Source: Fervidibacter sp032160945
GTDB lineage: Bacteria; Armatimonadota; Fervidibacteria; Fervidibacterales; Fervidibacteraceae
NCBI GenBank assembly: GCA_032160945.1
Contig: JAVHTL010000003.1
Length of the DNA stretch: 64,000 nucleotides
Direction: 5' to 3' (one strand)
The notes beneath the pieces are model-generated. The model worked only from the letters and a program-made list of their open reading frames with translations. It ran no database searches and had not been told where the DNA came from. Positions 44,110 to 51,675 of the stretch are shown piece by piece. Both the position numbers and the translations under genes were made by a program. The stretch's first letter is position 1. Every line of letters starts with the position of its first letter.

Positions 44110-45102
44110 ATGTTCTGGATAGGTTATTACCTGCTCGCAACAGTCGCAAGTCAAAGTGACGGCTTCGTGATGACAGTGAGAGGTCCCGTTAATGCTTTGG
44201 AGTTTGGTAAGGCTTTAGTTCACGAACATATCATCTGCGATTTTATCGGCGCTGACAAAACCGGAAAACATCGCTACAACCCTGAGGATGTGGTTAGAAC
44301 CATGCTGCCATTTTTGAGAGAGGTTAGGGAACGAGGTTTTACTGGCTTCGTTGACGCAACTCCCGCTTTCATTGGGCGAGACCCCATTGTCCTAAAGAGG
44401 CTCTCCGAGTTAACAGGATTGCACATATTGACGAACACAGGATACTACGGTGCAGCGAAGGACAAGTTTCTACCTCAGCATGCCTTCACGGAAACCGCCG
44501 ACCAACTTGCGCAGCGATGGATTTCCGAATGGCGTGACGGGATTGAAGACACAGGTATCAAACCCGGCTTCATAAAGATAGGCGTTGACCCAGGACCTTT
44601 GAGCGACATTGACAAAAAATTAGTTCGGGCTGCTGCGAGAACTCACTTGCAAACTGGGTTAACAATTGCCTGCCATACGGGCGAAGCCCGTGCTGCCCTT
44701 GAAGTGCTGGAAATAGTCAAAAGGGAGGGAGTTGACCCATCAGCGCTGATCATAGTCCATGCCGACAGTATGGCAGACGAGCGAGTTCATGAAAGTTTGG
44801 CAAGTGAGGGTGCATGGGTTGAGTATGACGCAGTTGGAGCAAAACCAGTTAGCGAGCATGTCAGGTTGATTTCATCAATGGTGCAAAAGGGTTTTACCGA
44901 CAGGCTTTTGCTCTCTCACGATGCAGGTTGGTATTGGGTTGGTGAACCTGATGGCGGTAGGTCAAAAATCCGACCTTACAAAGCATTGATGGATAAACTT
45001 TTTCCTGCCCTGAGGCAAGCAGGAATTGAAGAGGCAATTTGGGAAAAGATACTCGCCCATAACCCACAAGAAGCGTTCAAGGTTAGAGTGAGACGAAGGT
45101 GA
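44110..45102 (+). CDS. Phosphotriesterase-family metal-dependent hydrolase
   Basis: 330 residues. The amidohydrolase fold metal site is visible: HEH in ALVHEHIICD, the bridging carboxylated Lys in PGFIKIGVDPG, His in TIACHTGEAR, His in IIVHADSMAD and Asp in LLLSHDAGWYW. Members hydrolyse lactones, phosphotriesters or N-acyl substrates. The substrate is open. The N-terminal 20 residues are weakly hydrophobic (FWIGYYLLATVASQ) and could be a signal or misassigned. The real start could be the ATG at 44170. It follows the MITE by about 135 bp and precedes the methyltransferase gene by 7 bp. Confidence 0.9.
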   Translation: MFWIGYYLLATVASQSDGFVMTVRGPVNALEFGKALVHEHIICDFIGADKTGKHRYNPEDVVRTMLPFLREVRERGFTGFVDATPAFIGRDPIVLKRLSELTGLHILTNTGYYGAAKDKFLPQHAFTETADQLAQRWISEWRDGIEDTGIKPGFIKIGVDPGPLSDIDKKLVRAAARTHLQTGLTIACHTGEARAALEVLEIVKREGVDPSALIIVHADSMADERVHESLASEGAWVEYDAVGAKPVSEHVRLISSMVQKGFTDRLLLSHDAGWYWVGEPDGGRSKIRPYKALMDKLFPALRQAGIEEAIWEKILAHNPQEAFKVRVRRR

Positions 45103-45109
45103 AAGGGCA

Positions 45110-45640
45110 ATGGGAGTAGCAATTAGAAAAGTTGAAGGTTGGGGATGGATTGGTGTAGGGATGACGGAAAAGGGAGTTGCAAAAGTTGTCTTGCCAAAAG
45201 GTTCAAAGTGCGCCGTTGAAAAAGCCTTGAAGCAATTTGAGGACAAGACAAACCAAAAACTTGCTGAACAGTGCGTTGATTTGCTTTCGCGATATCTGAG
45301 AGGCGAATTTGTAGCATTGAAAGATATCCCGATTGACTGGGGAGCAACTGGCGAAACTCATGGCAAAATTTTGCGAACCCTTTGGAGGAAGGTGGGGATA
45401 GGGCGAACAATTACTTACGGAGAACTTGCTCAACTCTGCGGAATTCCAAAGGGATCAAGGTTAGTTGGGCAAGCGATGGCGAAAAACCCTTTCCCCATCA
45501 TCGTTCCTTGCCACCGAGTTATTCGCTCCGATGGTTCTCTCGGGAGTTTTTCAGGCGGGATTGAACTAAAACGGAAATTGCTGAGGTTGGAACGGTCAAT
45601 TTCTAAGGCAAAAGCAAGTGAGTTTGGTCACAACCTCTAA
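45110..45640 (+). CDS. ogt: Methylated-DNA-protein-cysteine methyltransferase
   Basis: 176 residues. The active-site motif IIVPCHRVIRSDGS carries the acceptor Cys134. The preceding helix-turn-helix (TYGELAQLCGIPKGSRLVGQAM) flips out the damaged base. The protein removes methyl groups from O6-methylguanine and O4-methylthymine onto its own Cys, once per molecule. An N-terminal domain of about 80 residues is shorter than in Ada. AAAGGGCA lies before the ATG. It is 7 bp after the hydrolase gene and the two may share a transcript. Confidence 0.95.
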   Translation: MGVAIRKVEGWGWIGVGMTEKGVAKVVLPKGSKCAVEKALKQFEDKTNQKLAEQCVDLLSRYLRGEFVALKDIPIDWGATGETHGKILRTLWRKVGIGRTITYGELAQLCGIPKGSRLVGQAMAKNPFPIIVPCHRVIRSDGSLGSFSGGIELKRKLLRLERSISKAKASEFGHNL

Positions 45641-45653
45641 CCGAGAGATGTGT

Positions 45654-45685
45654 TATACTTAAGCCCAGCCTAACTGACCGGCTGG
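45654..45685 (+). promoter_or_regulatory. -10-like site and 5' hairpin before the UDP-sugar dehydrogenase gene
   Basis: TATACT at 45654-45659 in the extended context TGTGTTATACTT. CCAGCC (45665-45670) pairs with GGCTGG (45680-45685), which would put a stem at the transcript's 5' end. The leader is then about 125 bases long. The -35 is poor, so this is tentative. Confidence 0.4.
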
Positions 45686-45789
45686 TTCAAAATAATGTCA
45701 AAAGGCTTTACTATTTGTTGGGCGAACTTTCGGGAGGTTTTTGGACCATCGGACAGGGAATAGGTTGAGACCAAAATGAGGTGATTGAG

Positions 45790-47061
45790 ATGGAACGAAG
45801 AGACGAAAGTGTTGGGATTGTTGGGCTTGGTTATGTTGGGCTTCCACTTGCCATTGCCTTCGCTCAAAGCCAAATGAAAGTCATTGGAGTTGATACTTCT
45901 TCCGAGCGAATAAGTCTTCTCCTTCAGGGTCGTTCCTACATCACTGACATTCCAGACCAAACCATTGCATCCCTCCGAGACTTTTTTTATCCCACAAACG
46001 ATTATGCTGCTTTAGAGGAATGCGATGCCGTCATAATTTGCGTTCCCACTCCTCTGGCTAAGACGGGCGAACCAGACATCTCTTACATCCTTTCGGCAGT
46101 GGGAAATTTGCGACCTCATTTAAGACAGGGTATGCTCGTCGTTTTGGAAAGCACTACCTACCCTGGCACCACTGAGGAAGTTGTAAAACCAATGCTTGAG
46201 GAAAGTGGGTTTGAAGCGGGCGTTGACTTTAATTTGGCTTATTCGCCTGAAAGGATAGACCCAGGCAACAAAAAGTGGACAATTAGCAACACTCCAAAGG
46301 TAGTTGGTGGCTTAACTCAAAAGTGCACCGATAGGGCTTGCTCTCTTTACTCCCGCATTGTTAAAGAAGTCGTCCCAGTTTCATCACCTAAGGTGGCTGA
46401 GATGACCAAATTGCTTGAGAACATCTTTAGAGCGGTGAACATCGCTTTGGTCAACGAAATGGCGATTTTGTGCAGAAGGATGGGGATAAGCGTGTGGGAA
46501 GTGATAGATGCTGCATCAACTAAGCCTTTCGGGTTCATGAGGTTTGAGCCAGGACCTGGGATAGGTGGTCATTGCATTCCCATTGACCCACTTTACTTAG
46601 CATGGAAGGCAAGAGAGTTTAACCAAGAGACCCGTTTCATCAAAGTTGCTGATGCCGTTAACAGGCAGATGCCAGAGTATGTTGTCGGTCTGATAGCCGA
46701 CGGTTTGAACGAGCACGGGAAGCCTTTGAAGGGTTCAAAAATTTTGCTCTTGGGAATTGCATACAAGCCAGAAGTGAGCGATTACCGAGAATCACCTGGT
46801 TTGGCTTTAGTTGAGATTTTGCGTCAGAAGGGGAGCATCATCCTTTACCACGACCCTTATGTCCCTGAAATTCAACTTGACGGTGCATTAATGCGTTCAG
46901 TTGAGTTGAGCGAGTTGGAGTTGGCTGAAAGCGACTGCGTCGTCATTGTTACAGCCCACATGTGCTATGATTGGGAATGGGTTGTAGCCAACTCCAAACT
47001 GGTTGTTGACACAAGGGGAGTGACGAGAAACATCAAGGCTCAAAATGTCCTCATGCTTTAA
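45790..47061 (+). CDS. UDP-glucose/UDP-N-acetylmannosamine 6-dehydrogenase family
   Basis: 423 residues. NAD-binding VGIVGLGYVGLPLAIAFA opens the protein. The middle domain has LVVLESTTYPGTTEEVV and LAYSPERIDPG. The catalytic Cys262 is in GPGIGGHCIPIDPLYLAWKA, and ILLLGIAYKPEVSDYRESP starts the last domain. Enzymes of this family make UDP-uronic acids for surface polysaccharides in two NAD+-dependent steps. SPERIDPGNKKW fits the WecC-type branch, though sugar specificity is not readable. GAGGTGATTGAG gives the start at 45790. It stands apart from other polysaccharide genes. Confidence 0.95.
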   Translation: MERRDESVGIVGLGYVGLPLAIAFAQSQMKVIGVDTSSERISLLLQGRSYITDIPDQTIASLRDFFYPTNDYAALEECDAVIICVPTPLAKTGEPDISYILSAVGNLRPHLRQGMLVVLESTTYPGTTEEVVKPMLEESGFEAGVDFNLAYSPERIDPGNKKWTISNTPKVVGGLTQKCTDRACSLYSRIVKEVVPVSSPKVAEMTKLLENIFRAVNIALVNEMAILCRRMGISVWEVIDAASTKPFGFMRFEPGPGIGGHCIPIDPLYLAWKAREFNQETRFIKVADAVNRQMPEYVVGLIADGLNEHGKPLKGSKILLLGIAYKPEVSDYRESPGLALVEILRQKGSIILYHDPYVPEIQLDGALMRSVELSELELAESDCVVIVTAHMCYDWEWVVANSKLVVDTRGVTRNIKAQNVLML

Positions 47062-47183
47062 CGAAAAGCATTGCAAGTGTCCTTCGCCTTTTCACTCAAG
47101 GTGTAGGCAAATCCCCTCTAATTGCTTTTGCGTCTGAGATTTTAAATCTGTGGATGAAATGAAGGGAAGAGAGGTAAGCAGAC

Positions 47184-48479
47184 ATGTTGGTTTACGAAAT
47201 CATCCGCAAAAAATTGGACGGCGAGTTGAACACACCCGAAGAAATTTACCAATTGGTCTCAGGCTTTATTCGCAACGAAGTCGCATCAGAACAAATGGCT
47301 GCTTGGTTGGCTGCAGTTTACATTCGCGGGATGAGTGATGAGGAAACTTGGTGGTTGACTGAAGTAATGGCAAAAAGTGGTCGGATGATTGATTTGTCGG
47401 CAATTGAAGGGATTAAAGTTGACAAGCACAGCACTGGCGGAGTTGGAGACAAAGTCAGTATTGTGGTAGTCCCATTGGTTGCATCTTCAGGTGTCCCTGT
47501 CGCTAAGTTAACTGGCAGGTCACTTGGTCATACTGGCGGAACTGCTGATAAACTTGAGAGCATCCCTAACATGAGGCTTGACTTGAGTGAACAGGAGTTT
47601 GTATCGCAGGTTAAGCGAATTGGCTGCGCAATCGCTGTAGCAACTGAGGACATTGCTCCTGCCGACAAAAAAATCTACGCTTTAAGAGACAAAACAGCCA
47701 CAATAGCGTCAATTCCGCTCATCGTTAGCAGTATCTTGAGCAAAAAACTCGCTGGTGGTGCTGACGCATTCGCTTTTGATGTCAAGTTTGGAGATGGGGC
47801 GTTCATGAAGCGACTGGAAGATGCTAAAGCCCTTGCCGAAAGTCTCGTTAGGATAGCCAAGTTGGCAGGCAAAAAGGCTGTCGCTGTCATCTCAAGCATG
47901 GAACAGCCACTCGGACACGCTATCGGCAACGCAATAGAAGTCGCTGAAGCCATTGAAGTTTTGAAAGGCAAAGGTCCTGAAGATGTTCGGAAACTTTGCC
48001 TTGAGATTGCTGCTCAAATGTTATGGCTTGGAGGTGCCGCAACCAACCCTAAAGAAGGCAAATCTAAAGCGATGGAACTTCTTGAAAGCGGTGCAGCGTT
48101 GGATAAGTTCAGGGAATTGGTGACTGCTCAAGGCGGTGACGCCAGAATTGTGGATGAACCCGAAAGACTGCCTCAACCTTCTTACAAGGTTGAAGTGAAA
48201 TCTGAAGAAAGTGGGACAATATCTGCCATTGCGACAAGGGAACTCGGATTGCTTGCCGGTCAACTGGGAGCGACCCGAATTGGGACTGAAAAAGTTGACC
48301 CTTCTGCTGGCATAAAGGTCTTGAAAAAGGTCGGAGAGGTCGTAAGTGCAGGTGAGCCAATCGCTATTTTACAAAGCAACAAGGCTATCGGCAACGACTT
48401 AGTGGCTAAAGTTAGGGCTTGTTTCAAGTTTGAAGAGGGTGGAAAAATTCCGTCCATTTTGGCGGGATTTTTCGGATAA
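47184..48479 (+). CDS. Pyrimidine-nucleoside (thymidine) phosphorylase
   Basis: 431 residues. The glycosyltransferase-family-3 motif DKHSTGGVGDKVSIVVVP binds phosphate. MSDEETWWLTEVMAKSG and TGRSLGHTGGTADKLES are conserved. The enzyme splits thymidine or uridine with phosphate to give the base and (deoxy)ribose-1-phosphate for salvage. Length matches the bacterial family (about 430). AGAGGTAAGCAGAC is before the ATG. The gap to the previous gene is 122 bp, with no obvious promoter. It ends 140 bp before the sigma-factor gene. Confidence 0.95.
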   Translation: MLVYEIIRKKLDGELNTPEEIYQLVSGFIRNEVASEQMAAWLAAVYIRGMSDEETWWLTEVMAKSGRMIDLSAIEGIKVDKHSTGGVGDKVSIVVVPLVASSGVPVAKLTGRSLGHTGGTADKLESIPNMRLDLSEQEFVSQVKRIGCAIAVATEDIAPADKKIYALRDKTATIASIPLIVSSILSKKLAGGADAFAFDVKFGDGAFMKRLEDAKALAESLVRIAKLAGKKAVAVISSMEQPLGHAIGNAIEVAEAIEVLKGKGPEDVRKLCLEIAAQMLWLGGAATNPKEGKSKAMELLESGAALDKFRELVTAQGGDARIVDEPERLPQPSYKVEVKSEESGTISAIATRELGLLAGQLGATRIGTEKVDPSAGIKVLKKVGEVVSAGEPIAILQSNKAIGNDLVAKVRACFKFEEGGKIPSILAGFFG

Positions 48480-48513
48480 AATGGGCAATTTCCCAAACCT
48501 TTTGCAAAATTGG

Positions 48514-48542
48514 TTGTTTTTTTCGGCGAAACGGAATATAAC
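48514..48542 (+). promoter_or_regulatory. Sigma-70 promoter for the sigma factor gene
   Basis: TTGTTT at 48514-48519, a 17-base spacer and TATAAC at 48537-48542, about 80 bases before the ATG at 48621. Confidence 0.55.
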
Positions 48543-48563
48543 ATGAAGCGGGCACAAAATTGC

Positions 48564-48579
48564 AACCCCGAAAGGGGTT
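48564..48579 (+). other. GAAA-tetraloop hairpin in the sigma factor leader
   Basis: AACCCC-GAAA-GGGGTT is a perfect 6-bp stem closed by a GNRA tetraloop. It lies about 14-30 bases into the predicted leader and 40 bases before the start codon. It could stabilise the leader or act in post-transcriptional control. Confidence 0.55.
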
Positions 48580-48620
48580 AAAAGAGATAAAGCCACAGTT
48601 GATAGAGGTGACCTAGCCTT

Positions 48621-50036
48621 ATGGCTTTGAAGACGCGCAAAAGAGCCAGAAAGCGTCGTTCCCGAAAAACCCGGGAGTGGCTTGAAGAGGTTGACTTTAT
48701 AGCGCCACTCCCTTTGGAGGAAACTGCATTGATGCCAGAACAGGAAGAAGAAATCGGCATAGAACCGATGCTTGAGGAAGAAGAGGAAGAGCCTTTGCCA
48801 GAAGAGGAGTGGAGTGAATACTGGTTTGAAGAAGAGGAAGACAAACTCCCTGAACTGCCAGAGGAACTCGCCACTACCATTGAGGAGATTGAAGAGGCTG
48901 AGGCTCACGCTGCTGTTGAAGATGCAATGGCAGCATGGGCAAGGGAATTGCGAAGGCGACCTTTGCTTGATAAAGAGCAAGAACAGCAACTGGCAAAACG
49001 GATGGAAAGTGCAACCAAAGTCCGAAAGTATTTGCTCAGACGCTATGTTGAGAAGAAGTTCGGCATCAAGTTAAGGAAATGGAAAGAAAACGAGACCTTT
49101 GATGATTACTTGACACTCGCACTGAAAAATGTCATCAAAAAATTGCCACCTGAGAGAATGGATGAAATTGCCCGCCAGTTAGGTATCTCGGAAAGAGAGT
49201 GGGCGAGAATGAGCCCTGAACGACGATGTGGTTATTTGGTTGAACTCATTAGCCAGCGCTACATGGAAATCGCTACCCCTAAGCACATGGAAGACATCAA
49301 GGATGGAGAAGAGGCAAGGAAAATCATGATTGAATCCAACCTGAGGTTGGTTGTTTCCATCGCCCGAAGATATAGAGGCTATGGCGTTCCGCTCAACGAC
49401 CTGATTCAGGAAGGAAACATCGGACTCATCCAAGCCGTTGACCGATTTGATTGGCATAAAGGCACAAGGTTCAGCACCTGTGCTACCTTGTGGATCAGGC
49501 AGGCAGTTATACGCGCCATTCAGGCTCAAAGCCAACTGGTCAAGTTGCCTACTCGCATCAGTGAACAATTGCACAAAATCAACAGAGCAAGGGAAATCTT
49601 GACGCAAGAGTTAGGCAGAGAACCGACGGCTCAGGAATTGTCAAGGTTCATGAAAGTGCCTCGCTCTCAAGTTGAGGAATTGCTCGGTTACCCACACCAA
49701 GTCTCCTCCCTTGATGAACCCGTTGACAGTGAGGAAAAAGTCACACTACTTGATGCCATTGAGGACACATCCATTCTCAACCCTGAAGAGGAAATGATTC
49801 AGAGAACGCTGCGTGAACACATTGACAAGGCTCTGAACGAATTGCCCGAAAATTACCAAACCGTTATCAAACTCCGATATGGGCTTGAAGATGGTCAAAC
49901 TCACACTTACGAGGAAATTGGCAGGCGATTGGGTTTGTCGCGCCAGCGGGTCAAGCAAATTGCCGATGTGGCACTAAAGCGATTGCGACAGCATCCGTTG
50001 CTCAGGCAGGCTCGCTTTGACTCTCTCACATCTTGA
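48621..50036 (+). CDS. Sigma-70 family RNA polymerase sigma factor
   Basis: 471 residues. An acidic N-terminal arm (residues 20-90, long Glu runs) precedes region 1.2 (DAMAAWARELRRRPLLDKEQE). Region 2 is clear (LRLVVSIARRYRGYGVPLNDL ... RFSTCATLWIRQAVIRAI, in short form). Region 3 (GREPTAQELSRFMKVP) and region 4.2 (TYEEIGRRLGLSRQRVKQI) follow. The order fits primary or group-2 sigma factors. Region 2.3 reads FSTCATLWIRQ where the primary family has FSTYATWWIRQ: Cys287 and Leu290 replace two aromatic residues that bind and melt the -10 DNA. That favours an alternative factor. ATG after GAGGTGACCTAGCCTT. Confidence 0.93.
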   Translation: MALKTRKRARKRRSRKTREWLEEVDFIAPLPLEETALMPEQEEEIGIEPMLEEEEEEPLPEEEWSEYWFEEEEDKLPELPEELATTIEEIEEAEAHAAVEDAMAAWARELRRRPLLDKEQEQQLAKRMESATKVRKYLLRRYVEKKFGIKLRKWKENETFDDYLTLALKNVIKKLPPERMDEIARQLGISEREWARMSPERRCGYLVELISQRYMEIATPKHMEDIKDGEEARKIMIESNLRLVVSIARRYRGYGVPLNDLIQEGNIGLIQAVDRFDWHKGTRFSTCATLWIRQAVIRAIQAQSQLVKLPTRISEQLHKINRAREILTQELGREPTAQELSRFMKVPRSQVEELLGYPHQVSSLDEPVDSEEKVTLLDAIEDTSILNPEEEMIQRTLREHIDKALNELPENYQTVIKLRYGLEDGQTHTYEEIGRRLGLSRQRVKQIADVALKRLRQHPLLRQARFDSLTS

Positions 50037-50073
50037 GACACTTCCGAGACACCTGTTAAAACAGCGGCGAGAT

Positions 50074-51570
50074 TTACTTGCCCAACAGTTCCTGAATTTC
50101 CTTAGCCACACAAGGAAAAACTTGCAGCCACCTTTTTGTTTTCCCAAGTTCCGTTCTCGCTCTTTTAAGTTGCCTCAGAATAGAGTGCTTCTTCGTCCCT
50201 GCTAATTCTTTTCGGCGCTCCACGCTTTCCTCAGGCTTCAAAAGTTCCGATGCATCAGCATCAAATTCGCCACTGAAAAGTTGCAAGTCGCTTAAGGTTG
50301 CATCTTCCAATCCTTTGCCTTGTTCACTCAAATACAGGACAAGTTGCCCTACGATACGATGCGCTTCGCGGAAAGGCAAGCCTTTTTGCACGAGGTAATC
50401 GGCAAGGTCTGTCGCCGTTGAAAAATCTCCCACTAAGGCTTGGCGCATCCGTTCGGAATTGAAAGTCGCTGTTGCCACCATTTGACTCATTGCTGACAGA
50501 GAAGCCAAAGTTATGTCAACAGCGCTAAACACAGTGGCTTTGTCCTCCTGCATGTCTCGGTTGTAAGTGAGTGGCAAACCTTTCAGCACCGTCAGAATTT
50601 GCACCAACGAACCAATCACTACACCTGTTTTGCCCCGAACCAGTTCAGCAATGTCTGGGTTGCGCTTTTGAGGCATGATGGACGAACCCGTGCACCAAGC
50701 ATCGTCCAAAGTGACGAAGCCAAATTCTGGTGTGCTCCAAAGGATAATCTCTTCGGCGAGCCGGGAGAGATGAACCATAGTCAAGGCGCAGATGAAAGCC
50801 AATTCGCAGGCGAAATCTCGGTCACTAACTGCGTCCATGCTGTTTTCAGATGTTTTGGCGAAACCAAGCAATTGAGCAGTTCGCTTCGGGTTGATTGGCA
50901 ACCCAGCACCTGCCAAAGCAGCAGCACCAAGGGGAGAAACATTGACTCGCGCCAGCAAATCTTTCAAGCGTTCTATGTCCCTTTGCAGTGCCCAAAAGTG
51001 AGCAAGCAAGTGGTGAGCGAGCCTGACAGGTTGAGCGTGCTGCAGGTGAGTCATGCCAGGCAAAAGGGTGTCAATGTGCTTTTCCGCTTGGCTCAATAAC
51101 GCTTTTTGCATCCTCAAAATTGCCTCCGCCAACTGACGAATGGCGTTGCGACACCAAAGACGAAAGTCGGTTGCAACTTGGTCATTTCGGCTGCGCGCTG
51201 TGTGTAATTTCCCGGCAACTTCGCCGACATATTCTCGCAATTTCCGCTCAACGAAACTGTGGATGTCTTCGTCCTGCCCTTCAAGCGAAACCTTGCCAGT
51301 TTCAATATCCCTCATCAGCGTTGCTAACCCTTTGACAATCTCCTTTGCTTCCCAATTGCCAATGATGCCCGATTCGCCCAGCATGATGGTGTGTGCAATT
51401 GAGCCCAAGATGTCATATCGCCACAGTCTCTTGTCAACAGCAAAACTGGACGATAACTGCAAAGCCTCTTGAGCGATCGGCTTTCTGAACCGACCACCCC
51501 AAAGAAATGCACTTGAAGTGGTGGCTTGTTCATTTGCTTTTCGCTTTTCGCTTCCTTTAGCCATCTTCAT
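50074..51570 (-). CDS. argH: Argininosuccinate lyase
   Basis: 498 residues. Last step of arginine synthesis: argininosuccinate to arginine and fumarate. The fumarase/aspartase-superfamily signature GSSIMPQKRNPD is present. LHTARSRNDQVATDFRLW and GMTHLQHAQPVRLAHH are ArgH-typical. The protein is a little longer than the usual 460, with extra residues at both ends (tail KTKRWLQVFPCVAKEIQELL). ATGAAGATGG is the start, at 51570. No other arg gene is in the window. It converges on the sigma-factor gene with about 37 bp between stops. Confidence 0.95.
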   Translation of the reverse strand: MKMAKGSEKRKANEQATTSSAFLWGGRFRKPIAQEALQLSSSFAVDKRLWRYDILGSIAHTIMLGESGIIGNWEAKEIVKGLATLMRDIETGKVSLEGQDEDIHSFVERKLREYVGEVAGKLHTARSRNDQVATDFRLWCRNAIRQLAEAILRMQKALLSQAEKHIDTLLPGMTHLQHAQPVRLAHHLLAHFWALQRDIERLKDLLARVNVSPLGAAALAGAGLPINPKRTAQLLGFAKTSENSMDAVSDRDFACELAFICALTMVHLSRLAEEIILWSTPEFGFVTLDDAWCTGSSIMPQKRNPDIAELVRGKTGVVIGSLVQILTVLKGLPLTYNRDMQEDKATVFSAVDITLASLSAMSQMVATATFNSERMRQALVGDFSTATDLADYLVQKGLPFREAHRIVGQLVLYLSEQGKGLEDATLSDLQLFSGEFDADASELLKPEESVERRKELAGTKKHSILRQLKRARTELGKTKRWLQVFPCVAKEIQELLGK

Positions 51571-51635
51571 TCACCATCTCGCACAATGTTAAGCAAACAG
51601 TAACCGCTAACGCTTTTTATTACAAACTTTGTTGG

Positions 51636-51675
51636 TAGCCTATGTAGGGCAGGGCTTCCACGCCCTGCCGACTAA
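51636..51675. repeat. Dispersed hairpin repeat
   Basis: GTAGGGCAGGGCTTCCACGCCCTGCCGAC, a stem of GGGCAGGGC with GCCCTGCC, lies between argH and the end of the glycosidase gene. Same family as at 25766 and 31763. Confidence 0.75.

Noticed and set aside
43835..44159. Open frames across MITE copy B on both strands
   Set aside because: They include the MITE termini and hairpins. Neither resembles the missing N-terminal half of the M55 protein.
45680..45690. GGTTCAAA as a tRNA T-arm
   Set aside because: No acceptor stem or anticodon arm can be folded around it.
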